A DNA stretch of 64,000 nt. It comes from UBA5314 sp035560815 (GTDB lineage Bacteria; Bacillota; Syntrophomonadia; Syntrophomonadales; Syntrophomonadaceae). This document shows, one piece after another, positions 6,980 to 15,535 of the stretch; positions within the stretch are counted from its first letter, which is position 1, and each line of letters starts with the position of its first letter. The translations under genes and the position numbers were made by a program. Under the pieces are notes generated by a model that saw only the letters and a list, made by a program, of their open reading frames with translations, did not search any database and had not been told where the DNA came from. The stretch lies in assembly GCA_035560815.1 (NCBI GenBank), contig DATMYR010000086.1:1-64000 (forward strand), written 5' to 3'.

Positions 6980-8428
6980 CTATTTCCCCAACTTGTCCAG
7001 GGTTGCCTGCAGGCGGCGCAGGGTCTCCTCCCGCCCCCAGATGGCCATTAAGTAAGGGAGCTCCACACCGTGAGTGCGTCCGGTCAAAGCACAGCGCAGA
7101 GGCATGTAAACCTGGGCCGGCTTAACTTTTAGACTTTTAATCAATCCCTTGATAAACGCTCCGGCTTCATCAGGGCCGGTCAGATCCGGAAAAGTTTCGA
7201 GAAAAGCATGTAAAACCGGCCCAGAAGTCTCCTGCTCCAATACCGGCCAGGCAGCCTCTTCGTAAACCGAATCAGAAAAGATCAGGGCCAGGTATTCCTC
7301 AATATCGGCCAGACATACCAGCCGGTCATGAACAGCTTTAAGAAGGAGGTCTAGCCCTTCTTGCCCAAGAGATTTGACCTGATCGGAGTAAACGGATTTT
7401 TCCAAGAAAGGCCGCAAGGCCTCCCCCAGCGCAGGGATGTCCATTTTTTTCAGGTATTGCTGATTCAGCCAATTTAATTTATCCAGGTCGAAGACCGCCG
7501 GGCTTTTCGAAACACGTTCCAGGGTGAAGGCCTTGATAGCTTCATCAGGCGTAAGCAGTTCCTGCTCCCCTTCCGGCGACCAGCCCATCAAAACCAGGAA
7601 GTTAAACATGGCCTCAGGTAGATAGCCCATATCCCGGTATTGAACCAGGGATGTTGCCCCATGGCGCTTGCTCATCTTCTGGCGGTCACTGCCCAGGATC
7701 AAGGATATGTGAGCAAATTCCGGGCGTTTGAAATTCAAAGCATCATATAGCATGAGCTGGCGGGGAGTATTGGATAGATGCTCCTCAGCCCTGATCACAT
7801 GGGAAATGCCCATCATCACATCGTCGATTACTACGGCAAAATTATAAGTGGGCAGCCCGTCGGACTTGATGATGATGAAGTCACCGCTATTATCGCTTTC
7901 GAAGCTGACGCGGCCCCGGACCAAATCGTCCAGGAGGTAAAGTTTCCGACCCGGTACCTGAAAGCGCACCGTCGGTACCAGTCCCTGATCCAATTTCTCC
8001 TGCCTCTGTTCCGCGCTAAGGTGGCGGCATTTACCGCTGTAGCGTGGCATTTCGCCCTGCTCCAGCAAGGCTTGTCGCTCGCTCTCCAGTTCCTCTTGAC
8101 TGCAAAAGCAATAGTAAGCCTGCCCCGAATCCAATAGTTGACGGGCGTAGCTGCTGTAAATCTCCAGCCTCTCTGTCTGCCGATAAGGGCCGTTTTCGCC
8201 GCCTACATCGATGCCTTCCTGCCAGCTTAGACCCAACCAGCGCAAGGATGTAATGATCTCTTCTTCATATTCCGGACGCGATCTTTCCAGGTCGGTATCC
8301 TCTATCCGAAGGATCATATCCGCACCTTCATGGCGGGCAAACAAATAGTTGAACAAAGCCGAGCGGGCTCCTCCGATATGTAAAGGTCCAGTAGGACTGG
8401 GAGCAAACCTGACCTTCAATTTGTGCAT
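6980..8428 (-). CDS. gltX: Glutamyl-tRNA synthetase
   Basis: Class I synthetase charging tRNA-Glu (and, in lineages without GlnRS, tRNA-Gln as the first step of amidation). HIGH motif PSPTGPLHIGGARSA near residue 10, KMSKS as DRQKMSKRHGATS near 240, and the helical anticodon-binding region in the last 150 residues. The ATG at 8428 gives MHKLKVRFAPSPTGP with GGGAGGG 6 bp upstream. The open frame continues 24 codons further but without conservation. 482 residues, usual length. Confidence 0.96.
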   Translation of the reverse strand: MHKLKVRFAPSPTGPLHIGGARSALFNYLFARHEGADMILRIEDTDLERSRPEYEEEIITSLRWLGLSWQEGIDVGGENGPYRQTERLEIYSSYARQLLDSGQAYYCFCSQEELESERQALLEQGEMPRYSGKCRHLSAEQRQEKLDQGLVPTVRFQVPGRKLYLLDDLVRGRVSFESDNSGDFIIIKSDGLPTYNFAVVIDDVMMGISHVIRAEEHLSNTPRQLMLYDALNFKRPEFAHISLILGSDRQKMSKRHGATSLVQYRDMGYLPEAMFNFLVLMGWSPEGEQELLTPDEAIKAFTLERVSKSPAVFDLDKLNWLNQQYLKKMDIPALGEALRPFLEKSVYSDQVKSLGQEGLDLLLKAVHDRLVCLADIEEYLALIFSDSVYEEAAWPVLEQETSGPVLHAFLETFPDLTGPDEAGAFIKGLIKSLKVKPAQVYMPLRCALTGRTHGVELPYLMAIWGREETLRRLQATLDKLGK

Positions 8429-8455
8429 AAGCTTCCCTCCCTCATATTCGAGCAA

Positions 8456-8485
8456 ATTATACCATTTCCCCATCACCTCGGGCAA
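8456..8485 (-). promoter_or_regulatory. Promoter of gltX
   Basis: Minus strand TTGCCC (8480-8485), 18-bp spacer, TATAAT (8456-8461), about 28 bp before the gltX ATG. Confidence 0.55.
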
Positions 8486-8552
8486 GAAGAGCGGGCGCAT
8501 CGTGTTTAGCCTGAACTACAAGGCACATTGATTGCTGCAAGAAAATTCCCTT

Positions 8553-8589
8553 CGCCGGCGGGACACATCACTTACAGATCCGGCCGGCG
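8553..8589 (-). terminator. Possible terminator of the DUF1002 gene
   Basis: Minus strand CGCCGGC (8583-8589) pairs with GCCGGCG (8553-8559) around a 23-nt loop, followed by AAGGGAATTTTC. The loop is long and the T-run weak, so this is tentative. Confidence 0.3.
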
Positions 8590-8610
8590 CATCTATACCA
8601 CATCAATGTC

Positions 8611-9516
8611 TCAGGACCATGTATTACGCAGACCCTGCAGCCATGACTGTAAGAGGATCATGAGTTGGTTAAGAAACTGGCTGATCTGCCGCCCTGCTCC
8701 GCTTACCTCTTTCAGGTTTCGGTCCAGACCTCGGAGCTGGTCGTTTAAGAATTTCACATCAATATTGAGGCTGGCCACCCGCTGCATCAACTGGGTCAAG
8801 GCCTCGACATCCTCTTCCGACAACTGCACATTGAGGCGGGCGCTGACATCCAGGATAATGACTCGGATTTGGACTGGATCGGAGACCTTCTTTTCTATAA
8901 CCTGACGTTTGACCTCATAGATAATTTTCTGGGCTTGTTGTGGCCCGACTTTCTTTCCCAGTTTCGCTGCTTCCGCAATTTCCCGCTCTGCAGCATCCTT
9001 GGCATTGGGTGGTAAAGATACCCCCTGAGCGGATTCGAAGGCTTTGATAATGCCTGTAAGGGCGGCGGTTCCTGATACTGGGAAAGGGGCGGCGGCTATG
9101 ATGCGGGCGTCAGCTATACCCGCCGTTGTCAGGGCACTGGCATACATCAGTGGCGTGATGGCAGTAATATTATCGGTCTGGACTTCAAGCCCCTTGTCTT
9201 TCCCCAACATTTCAACATAGGCGGATGATATAGCTCGGCTGCCGATTAGGCTTTCATCAACCAGTCCGGCCAGAGTATCGCGTTCTTCCTGGTTGCTTAC
9301 CTGCAAGTACCGCACCTGACTCTTGCCCTCCATTCCTTTGAAATAGGAAAGCGTAGCCTGTTTTTCCTGGGGGTTGAGATCCTGCCCAAGAGTAATTACT
9401 ACCAGATTGGTGCTGGGGGAGAGGGCTGTGCTCCGAACCTGACCCCGGGCATAAACAAGCCCTGCCGCAGCAGCTAAGAATAGCAAGAGCAGAGCCAGAC
9501 GTCGACCTTTTTTCAC
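8611..9516 (-). CDS. DUF1002 (YpuA-like) exported protein
   Basis: 301 residues from GTG 9516 (MKKGRRLALLLLFL), giving a clear signal peptide or anchor in the first 25 residues. The middle fits DUF1002: LVVITLGQDLNPQEKQATL near residue 40, ISSAYVEML, and a stretch around ITAITPLMYASALTTAGI where the family is most conserved. The C-terminal third is helical and Gln/Leu-rich. Its B. subtilis relative YpuA is a cell-envelope protein of unknown role. The nested inverted-repeat element lies immediately upstream, and a hairpin (9528-9562) covers the ribosome binding site. Confidence 0.8.
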   Translation of the reverse strand: MKKGRRLALLLLFLAAAAGLVYARGQVRSTALSPSTNLVVITLGQDLNPQEKQATLSYFKGMEGKSQVRYLQVSNQEERDTLAGLVDESLIGSRAISSAYVEMLGKDKGLEVQTDNITAITPLMYASALTTAGIADARIIAAAPFPVSGTAALTGIIKAFESAQGVSLPPNAKDAAEREIAEAAKLGKKVGPQQAQKIIYEVKRQVIEKKVSDPVQIRVIILDVSARLNVQLSEEDVEALTQLMQRVASLNIDVKFLNDQLRGLDRNLKEVSGAGRQISQFLNQLMILLQSWLQGLRNTWS

Positions 9517-9527
9517 CGTTTCCAACT

Positions 9528-9562
9528 CCCTGCCTTTTCTTCCTAGTCTTTCACAGGCAGGG
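9528..9562 (-). promoter_or_regulatory. Hairpin covering the DUF1002 ribosome binding site
   Basis: Minus strand CCCTGCC (9556-9562) pairs with GGCAGGG (9528-9534), whose GGGAG is the ribosome site of the GTG at 9516. The loop is 21 nt. Confidence 0.35.
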
Positions 9563-9572
9563 CTTCTTATAC

Positions 9573-9951
9573 GGTTTGGGGACACACCTCCCCTTGGTGT
9601 TTGATTCAACAAAATGGTATTCTATGTGAAGTTTTTATTACCCAATGCGAAAAGCTGGCAACTAGCGGTAAGGAATGTCCCCATGTACTGCCCTCACGGG
9701 CAGTAGGCATGATAGTCTTACTTGCATAGTTCAATATGACTCGATATTGTCTAACAGAGGTAGGAGAAAGAGTTGGGATTGCCGCTTTGGCAGAAAACCA
9801 ACGTAGCATAAATACAATGCGACCAACGAGAGCATTCATGGGGACATTCCTTACCGCTGCTAGCTGATTATCCGCATATGTGCAGAAACACTAGACATAA
9901 TACTGGCTGTTTGAATTTAGTCTACCCCCAGGGGAGGTGTGTCCCCAAACC
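9573..9951. mobile_element. Nested inverted-repeat (MITE/REP-like) element
   Basis: Outer perfect 21-bp inverted repeat: 9573-9593 (GGTTTGGGGACACACCTCCC...) against 9931-9951. Inside it is a second perfect 22-bp inverted repeat: 9664-9685 (AGCGGTAAGGAATGTCCCCA...) against 9837-9858. A short hairpin, CTGCCCTCACGGGCAG, stands at 9688-9703. The right end includes the last base of the ispF stop codon; the left end is 56 bp from the DUF1002 start. The 77-codon open frame across the inner part resembles no transposase I know. I read this as a non-autonomous element or the remains of a REP-associated unit. Confidence 0.7.
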
Positions 9952-10430
9952 TAATATATAAGAGTCTTGATCAGAGCTACCGCCTGGGCGGAGATTCCTT
10001 CCTCCCGGCCTTCGGGGCCTAAACCTTCAGTGGTTGTGGCTTTAATGCTCACCTGCTCCACTCCCAGATTCAAAATCCCGGCCACCTTGGCTCGCATCTC
10101 AGGAATATATGGTGCCAGGCGAGGTTGCTGAGCAACAATTGTGCTGTCGATGTTCACTACTGCAAAACCTGCCTCTTCGAGAAGCACTCTAACCCGGTCC
10201 AGAAGCTGCAGGCTGCTGATCCCTTTAAACCGGTCATCACTGTCCGGGAAGTGCTTACCGATGTCCCCCAGGGCTGCAGCGCCCAGAAGAGCATCGCAGA
10301 TGGCATGCAGCAATACATCGGCATCGGAATGACCTAAGAGGCCTTGATGGTGGGGAATTTTTAGCCCACCCAGTATTAATTTACGGCCTACCTGCAGGCG
10401 GTGCACATCATATCCCGTGCCTATTCTCAC
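9951..10430 (-). CDS. ispF: 2-C-methyl-D-erythritol 2,4-cyclodiphosphate synthase
   Basis: Fifth step of the MEP isoprenoid pathway. Typical start MRIGTGYDVHRL, metal-binding GHSDADVLLHAICDALLG near residue 40, DIGKHFPDSD, and KATTTEGLG near the end. I choose the second GTG (10430): AAAGGAG sits 8 bp before it, whereas it runs directly into the first GTG (10439). 159 residues, usual length. The stop TAG shares its last base with the end of the inverted-repeat element. It is 13 bp downstream of ispD. Confidence 0.95.
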   Translation of the reverse strand: MRIGTGYDVHRLQVGRKLILGGLKIPHHQGLLGHSDADVLLHAICDALLGAAALGDIGKHFPDSDDRFKGISSLQLLDRVRVLLEEAGFAVVNIDSTIVAQQPRLAPYIPEMRAKVAGILNLGVEQVSIKATTTEGLGPEGREEGISAQAVALIKTLIY

Positions 10431-10443
10431 AACTTTCACTCCT

Positions 10444-11133
10444 TTATTGGTTGAGAAAACACTCAGCTATGATCAGATCTTCGGGAGTAGTTATCTTCAG
10501 ATTGCGGTAATTTCCGGGAACAATGCGTACGCGTCCGATATATCTTTCAAAAAGGGCTGCGTCATCAGTTGCTTCAAATTGCTGGTCACGGGCCATCTGA
10601 TAGGCCTGTTGCAGGGCGGTAAATCCGAATACCTGAGGGGTCTGTATCGCTATAATATGAGAACGGTCCAGGGTCTTTCCCACAAAATCATCTTTTTCTA
10701 TGGTCTTTAAGGTATCCCGTACCGGAATCCCAGGTACTGCCGCTCCCCATCTCACAGCTGCCTGGTAAAGCTCGTCCAACAAAGTAGCGGTCAGTAGAGG
10801 ACGAGCCCCATCATGGACCGCAACGAAGGCAGTATCTTCTTTTATTGTCCGAAGCCCCCGGCCCACCGACTCCTGGCGCGTAGCACCCCCGGCCACGACG
10901 TTATGCACCTTCTGGAAACCAAACTTCTTAACGACTTCTGTTTTACAGTAGTCAATCTCTTGCACATGGGCTACAATGACAACCTCTTTTACGAGAGGCG
11001 ATCTTTCGAATAGATCCAGGGAATATGCGAGAACAGGGCGGGAATGGAGCATAAGAAATGGTTTGTTGACCCTAGCCCTCATCCTACTCCCCGTCCCGGC
11101 AGCTGCAATAACAACTGCCAGGCCATCAACCAT
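10444..11133 (-). CDS. ispD: 2-C-methyl-D-erythritol 4-phosphate cytidylyltransferase
   Basis: Third MEP pathway enzyme, activating methylerythritol phosphate with CTP. Nucleotide-binding AAAGTGSRM near residue 12, FVAVHDGARPLLT near 103, and QTPQVFGFTALQQAY near 160. 229 residues. The ATG overlaps the stop of the upstream PIN/TRAM gene by 8 bp, so the two are coupled. Confidence 0.96.
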   Translation of the reverse strand: MVDGLAVVIAAAGTGSRMRARVNKPFLMLHSRPVLAYSLDLFERSPLVKEVVIVAHVQEIDYCKTEVVKKFGFQKVHNVVAGGATRQESVGRGLRTIKEDTAFVAVHDGARPLLTATLLDELYQAAVRWGAAVPGIPVRDTLKTIEKDDFVGKTLDRSHIIAIQTPQVFGFTALQQAYQMARDQQFEATDDAALFERYIGRVRIVPGNYRNLKITTPEDLIIAECFLNQ

Positions 11134-12238
11134 AGAGCTTCACCTCTTGCACATTTTGTATAGCAGAACCGACACCCGTTTGCATGTCGTTCTTCATCTT
11201 ACGGGTAAATATCATTCGCCCGGCTGCAGTCTGGAATACGCTGGTCACCGTCACTTCCAGGTCGCGTCCGATCTCATCATAGGCATCCTCAACCACAACC
11301 ATAGTACCATCCTCTAAATAGCCAACTCCCTGACCATGTTCCTTGCCTTCCTTGATGATGGTAGTGTGCATGGTCTCTCCCGGATATACCATAACCTTGA
11401 CGGCATTGGTCAGTTCATTGATATTTAACACCCTGATTCCCTGCAGTTCCGCAACTTTGTTCAGATTGTAATCATTGGTGATAATTGCAGCTCGAAGCTG
11501 TTTGCATAGACGGATTAACTTGGCATCTACCTCTTTTTCTTCAAACGGATTTGAATCTATTATATCAACTTTTATGTTGGGATGTTTTTGCATTTTGGAC
11601 AGCAATTCCAATCCCCGGCGTCCTTTGCTGCGTCTGATATGATCGGAAGAGTCAGCGATATGTTGAAGCTCCTCAATTACAAAGGTCGGCACTACCAGGA
11701 GCCCCTCTAAAAACTTACTCAAACACACATCGTAAATACGTCCGTCAATAATCGCACTGGTATCCACTACTTTACAAAGGCTGCTGTCGGAAAGCTCATG
11801 CTCCGCATCGGGTAGAGCTATTCCAGGCATGATACGGAGAAACTCGGAACCACGTCGTGAACCGATTTTGAAACCCAGGAAGCCGCTGGTGATAAAAACA
11901 ACCAATACCAGAAACGCTCCTTCGGTCCCACCTACAGTGGACAGCGGATAGGCACTTACTGCTCCAGCCAGCATACCCAACCCCAATCCGCAAATGCCTC
12001 CCATGAGGGTCTCCCAAGCCAGACTATCCACAATCTGGTCCAGTCTAACACCGGCCAGGTGAGCCGCTCTTCCCAGCCATTTTAGAGTTTGATAAACAGT
12101 CAGACTCAGAAGAAGGCTGCCTATAAGTTTCCATGTAAAGTTTACCCCGGGGAAGACTTGACTAAAATATAAGGCCCAGACTCCCGGCAGCAAGGCTATT
12201 CCCAGTCTCAAAGGGGATATTCTCAGTTTCCTTGCCAT
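11126..12238 (-). CDS. Membrane-anchored PIN/TRAM domain protein (YacL family)
   Basis: 370 residues: four hydrophobic segments in the first 130 residues, a PIN nuclease domain (about 150-280) and a TRAM RNA-binding domain at the C-terminus (GETMHTTIIKEGKEHGQGVG onward). PIN acidic residues appear in VDTSAIIDGRIYD and IITNDYNLNKVA. The family, known from B. subtilis YacL, is conserved next to disA, radA and ispD; its substrate is unknown. The start ATG follows GGAGGTGAG, with an extended -10 promoter upstream. Confidence 0.88.
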   Translation of the reverse strand: MARKLRISPLRLGIALLPGVWALYFSQVFPGVNFTWKLIGSLLLSLTVYQTLKWLGRAAHLAGVRLDQIVDSLAWETLMGGICGLGLGMLAGAVSAYPLSTVGGTEGAFLVLVVFITSGFLGFKIGSRRGSEFLRIMPGIALPDAEHELSDSSLCKVVDTSAIIDGRIYDVCLSKFLEGLLVVPTFVIEELQHIADSSDHIRRSKGRRGLELLSKMQKHPNIKVDIIDSNPFEEKEVDAKLIRLCKQLRAAIITNDYNLNKVAELQGIRVLNINELTNAVKVMVYPGETMHTTIIKEGKEHGQGVGYLEDGTMVVVEDAYDEIGRDLEVTVTSVFQTAAGRMIFTRKMKNDMQTGVGSAIQNVQEVKLYG

Positions 12239-12278
12239 AATCTCACCTCCATTATTATTCTGGGGTGGAGTTTAGCTA

Positions 12279-12287
12279 TTTATACCA
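12279..12287 (-). promoter_or_regulatory. Extended -10 promoter of the PIN/TRAM-ispD-ispF operon
   Basis: Minus strand TGGTATAAAT (TATAAA at 12279-12284) about 40 bp before the start. A TTGACA lies 21 bp upstream, too far for a normal -35, so I rely on the TGn extension. Confidence 0.4.
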
Positions 12288-12405
12288 TCCGTGCATAAAA
12301 ATTACTGTCAACCAGGTCCTTTCATTCTGCTGTGCAACCTATCAGGCAGCCCGGTGCAACAAAGATCCAAACGGTCGACGGAAACAAATCCCGAGCTATT
12401 GGTCG

Positions 12406-12434
12406 TTGACAAACATTGAGGGTAGCTCTATAAT
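12406..12434 (+). promoter_or_regulatory. Consensus sigma-A promoter of the small MazG-like gene
   Basis: TTGACA (12406-12411), 17-bp spacer, TATAAT (12429-12434): a perfect match, 40 bp before the ATG at 12474. Confidence 0.85.
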
Positions 12435-12473
12435 TTATCCAAACCACATAAGTAGAAGGGGGCAAGTCTTTTT

Positions 12474-12872
12474 ATGAAGGACTTGATATGTGATGAGTTC
12501 CAGAATGTTGTGGGAGAGCTGTTGATTAGGCACCGCAGCATCTTAGATATCCTCACCAAGCTCTCCGAAGCCAGCTGCCGCGTAAATCGGGCCGTGGCTA
12601 AATCCGTCACCGATTGTGGATGCATTTCTATCCAGGCCGAAAAACGTCAAGCCTCGGATACAATCGAAAGCTTCGCTGAACTAAGCAAACTCCTGGACGA
12701 CCACCTGCAGGGAAAGCTCTGCTCCAACTGTGAAGACATCGTGGTGGGGGAAATGGGCAAATTGCTTTTTTATGTGGCTGCCCTGTGCAATACCGTGGAT
12801 ATTAGTCTTTATGATGTAATTATCAAGGAATATAAGAAGTCCTCCGCCCTGGGGGTCTTCAATTTTACCTAA
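12474..12872 (+). CDS. Small protein with MazG-like helix and CxxC motif, function unknown
   Basis: 132 residues, ATG at 12474 with AAGGGGG 11 bp upstream and a perfect promoter. The C-terminal half contains KLCSNCEDIVVGEMGKLLF, in which the E-x-G-x-LLF helix resembles the EVGDLL helix of all-alpha NTP pyrophosphohydrolases (MazG fold); a DCGCIS stretch and the CSNC pair add cysteines. The acidic metal-binding set of an active MazG is not complete as far as I can see. It faces disA, separated by a shared bidirectional terminator. The fold assignment is inference. Confidence 0.75.
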   Translation: MKDLICDEFQNVVGELLIRHRSILDILTKLSEASCRVNRAVAKSVTDCGCISIQAEKRQASDTIESFAELSKLLDDHLQGKLCSNCEDIVVGEMGKLLFYVAALCNTVDISLYDVIIKEYKKSSALGVFNFT

Positions 12873-12874
12873 GA

Positions 12875-12918
12875 AAAAAAAGAGAAGACCGCTCCAAGTT
12901 GCGGTTTTCTCTTTTTTG
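12875..12918. terminator. Bidirectional terminator between the MazG-like gene and disA
   Basis: AAAAAAGAGAA-G-ACCGC pairs with GCGGT-T-TTCTCTTTTTT, leaving an 8-nt loop. The A-run on the left and T-run on the right let it work for both converging genes. Confidence 0.85.
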
Positions 12919-12953
12919 TGCTCTGGTGCCGGTCAAGAAGCTCGCCTGCCCTG

Positions 12954-14024
12954 TTATTCCATGTACTCGAGAAACAGCTGCTCCTGCATCCTGCGCAATC
13001 CATTTTTTATTGACCGGGCACGAACTTCACCGATTCCTTCCACGTCGTCCAATTCTTCAATAGTGGCTCGCAGAATATTCCCCAGAAGGTTAAATCGTTC
13101 CACCAGGTTTTCAATAATTGAAAGGGGAATGCGGGGCAGTTTGTGCAGCATCCGGTACCCGCGCGGCGATGCCTGCATATCCAAATGACTGCTTGAGGTC
13201 CCCAGAGCCAGGATTTTGGCAATATAAACCGAGTCAGAAACATCCTCTTCAAAGGCCCGCAACATGGCATTGATAAGTTCCCGAGGCGATCTATCGGTTA
13301 CATTAGAATAATCCTGCGCAATCAAACGGGCTTCTTCCTCTACGTTGGCCAGCATTTCATCCAACTGCATCTTCACCAAACGGCCTTCCGCGCCTAGCTC
13401 AGCGATATAATTCTCAATCTCGCGAGCAATGTTAAGCACTTTGACACAGCGCCGTAAAACACCACAAACATCAGATACTGTAACCAGATCTTCAAACTCC
13501 AGGCCCCCCAGACGCTGTTGCTCTTTAAACCACACATTACGATATTTCTCCAGTGTTTGCAGTGCCTGGTTAGCCCGGACCAGGATTACCTCAAGATCGC
13601 GCAGACGAAAAATGATGGTTCCCATGTACAAGGTAACCACTTTGCGGCGTTGGGATATAGCCACGACCAGTTCTCCGGTTTGGCGGGCCACGCGTTCCGC
13701 AGTACGGTGCCGGATGCCGGTCTCGTTGGAAGGCAGATTGGGATCAGGATCGAGCTGAGCATTCGCTACCAGGATTCGAGAAGCATCGCTGTTGGTAATA
13801 ATGGCACCATCCATTTTGGCCAGTTCGTAGATGCGGGATGGTGTAAATTCACAATCGATGTTGAAGCCCCCGCTTACCAGGTTCATCAAATCGGGTGAAT
13901 CCCCGACTACAATCAACCCTCCAGTATTGGCCTGCAAAATGTTTTCAATGCCAATACGAAACTGGGTCCCCGGTGCCAATTTCTTTAGCCCTTTTTTGAA
14001 TTCAGCTTGATACAAATCTTCCAA
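12954..14024 (-). CDS. disA: Diadenylate cyclase / DNA integrity scanning protein DisA
   Basis: Makes c-di-AMP from two ATP and senses branched DNA. DAC domain in the first 145 residues with the DGA motif (AKMDGAIITNSD) and RHR motif (GIRHRTAERVARQTGE), a central helical linker, and a C-terminal helix-hairpin-helix DNA-binding part (DVEGIGEVRARSIKNGL). 356 residues, same as B. subtilis. It follows radA by 7 bp, the conserved arrangement. Confidence 0.97.
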   Translation of the reverse strand: MEDLYQAEFKKGLKKLAPGTQFRIGIENILQANTGGLIVVGDSPDLMNLVSGGFNIDCEFTPSRIYELAKMDGAIITNSDASRILVANAQLDPDPNLPSNETGIRHRTAERVARQTGELVVAISQRRKVVTLYMGTIIFRLRDLEVILVRANQALQTLEKYRNVWFKEQQRLGGLEFEDLVTVSDVCGVLRRCVKVLNIAREIENYIAELGAEGRLVKMQLDEMLANVEEEARLIAQDYSNVTDRSPRELINAMLRAFEEDVSDSVYIAKILALGTSSSHLDMQASPRGYRMLHKLPRIPLSIIENLVERFNLLGNILRATIEELDDVEGIGEVRARSIKNGLRRMQEQLFLEYME

Positions 14025-14031
14025 GACCCTC

Positions 14032-15381
14032 TCATCCTTCCGTAAATTCTAATAACTTATCGATGCTGTCCATAATCCGAAAAGTTAATTTGCTTTCCAT
14101 GTCCAGACGCTTGGCCAAAGGGGGCAGCACTACCTGGGAATACCCCATTTTTTCTGCTTCTTTCAACCTGGCTTCCAATGAATGCACTGGGCGGAGCATT
14201 CCTGAAAGACTGACTTCGCCCAGAAATACTGCATCTCCGGGCAAAGGTTTTTCGCTATAACTGGACAAGATAGCAGCAGCAATTCCCAAATCCACTGCCG
14301 GGTCTTTTATAAAAACCCCGCCAGTGACCTTAAGATATATATCGTAAGAAGAAAGGCGTAATCCACATCTTTTTTCCAATACAGCAACAATCAAAGCCAG
14401 GCGGCTTTGATCAACTCCGGCCGCCATGCGGCGTGCATAGCCAGGACCAGCCGGCGCAACCAGCGCCTGGACCTCTAGTAGAAATGCCCGGCTGCCTTCG
14501 AAACACGTAGTTATTGCTGTACCCGGTCCATGCAACCCCCGCGAGGAAATGAAAATCCCAGAAGGATCCGGCACCTCCAACAACCCTTGACTGCTCATTT
14601 CTAAAAGACCAATCTCGTCGGTGGATCCAAAACGATTTTTGACCCCACGGAGAACCCGCAGGGATAATTCCTTCTCCCCTTCGAAATAAACCACCGCATC
14701 TACCATGTGCTCCAGGGTTTTAGGTCCGGCCAACGCCCCGTCTTTGGTCACATGGCCCACCAGGAAAACAGCTCTTTCCTGACCTTTGGCCAGTTCGGCG
14801 ATCTTCAAAGTGCACTCCCGGAGCTGTGTTACACTACCTGGAATAGACGAGACGGCACTGGAAAAGACCGTTTGAATTGAGTCGATGATAACCAACCCCG
14901 GGTTAACCTGAGCTAAGTGCTGGTCCAGTACATCAATATCCGGTTCATTGAGGAGATATACCAATTCCCCGTTCAACCCCAAGCGAAGCGAACGAAGGCG
15001 AATCTGTTTCAAGGATTCCTCGCCGGAGAGATAAAGAACCCGCTGACCTGAAGAGGCGATGTGATCAGCAACCTGCAGTAAAAGCGTAGATTTCCCAACA
15101 CCCGGATCGCCACCCAGCAGAACCAGTGAACCGGGAACGATTCCTCCGCCCAGAACCCTATCCAACTCATTGATCCCACTGCTGAAGCGGGTGATATCGT
15201 GGCTGGAAATGCTGGAGAGGGGCGTAGCTTCGGTACTGGCCCGCCTATCCACTGCTTTAATCCTTACCAGCGGCTCCTCAATCATCGTATTCCATGAGTG
15301 GCACCCCGGGCACTTGCCCAGCCATTTCGGTGCTTCAAAACCACAGGTCCCACATACGAATCTTAAACTATTTTTACCCAT
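14032..15381 (-). CDS. radA: DNA repair protein RadA/Sms
   Basis: RecA-like helicase that promotes branch migration. Zinc finger CGTCGFEAPKWLGKCPGC at the N-terminus, Walker A GGDPGVGKSTLLLQ near 95, the KNRFG signature (RGVKNRFGSTDEIG) near 250, and a C-terminal Lon-protease-like domain (GEVSLSGMLRPV). I choose the second of two adjacent ATGs (15381) because GGGAG is then 6 bp away. 449 residues. A TATAAT at 15401-15406 may be its -10, but no good -35 is seen. Confidence 0.95.
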   Translation of the reverse strand: MGKNSLRFVCGTCGFEAPKWLGKCPGCHSWNTMIEEPLVRIKAVDRRASTEATPLSSISSHDITRFSSGINELDRVLGGGIVPGSLVLLGGDPGVGKSTLLLQVADHIASSGQRVLYLSGEESLKQIRLRSLRLGLNGELVYLLNEPDIDVLDQHLAQVNPGLVIIDSIQTVFSSAVSSIPGSVTQLRECTLKIAELAKGQERAVFLVGHVTKDGALAGPKTLEHMVDAVVYFEGEKELSLRVLRGVKNRFGSTDEIGLLEMSSQGLLEVPDPSGIFISSRGLHGPGTAITTCFEGSRAFLLEVQALVAPAGPGYARRMAAGVDQSRLALIVAVLEKRCGLRLSSYDIYLKVTGGVFIKDPAVDLGIAAAILSSYSEKPLPGDAVFLGEVSLSGMLRPVHSLEARLKEAEKMGYSQVVLPPLAKRLDMESKLTFRIMDSIDKLLEFTEG

Positions 15382-15481
15382 CATATTCTCCCTTGAGAAC
15401 ATTATATCCTATTATTGCTCGTTATTTCATGCGTATGGAAATCACTTCAATTCACGCACTGCGACTTTGGTCCTCTCGGAG

Positions 15482-15512
15482 GGGAAAGAGAAAGGGCGCT
15501 ATCGCGCCCTTT
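15482..15512 (-). terminator. Terminator of the ctsR-mcsA-mcsB-clpC operon
   Basis: Minus strand GGGCGC / GCGCCC (15494-15509) with GATA loop, followed by TTTCTCTTTCC. It stands 24 bp after the clpC stop. Confidence 0.75.
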
Positions 15513-15535
15513 TATATGTTTCTATCAGGGTTTTC

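Noticed and set aside
8429..8500. Longer gltX start
   Set aside because: The added codons include the promoter -10; MHKLKVRFAPSP with GGGAGGG is the normal start.
9606..9839. A 77-codon minus-strand frame in the nested inverted-repeat element
   Set aside because: It starts and ends in the repeat arms, has no ribosome site and no transposase motif.
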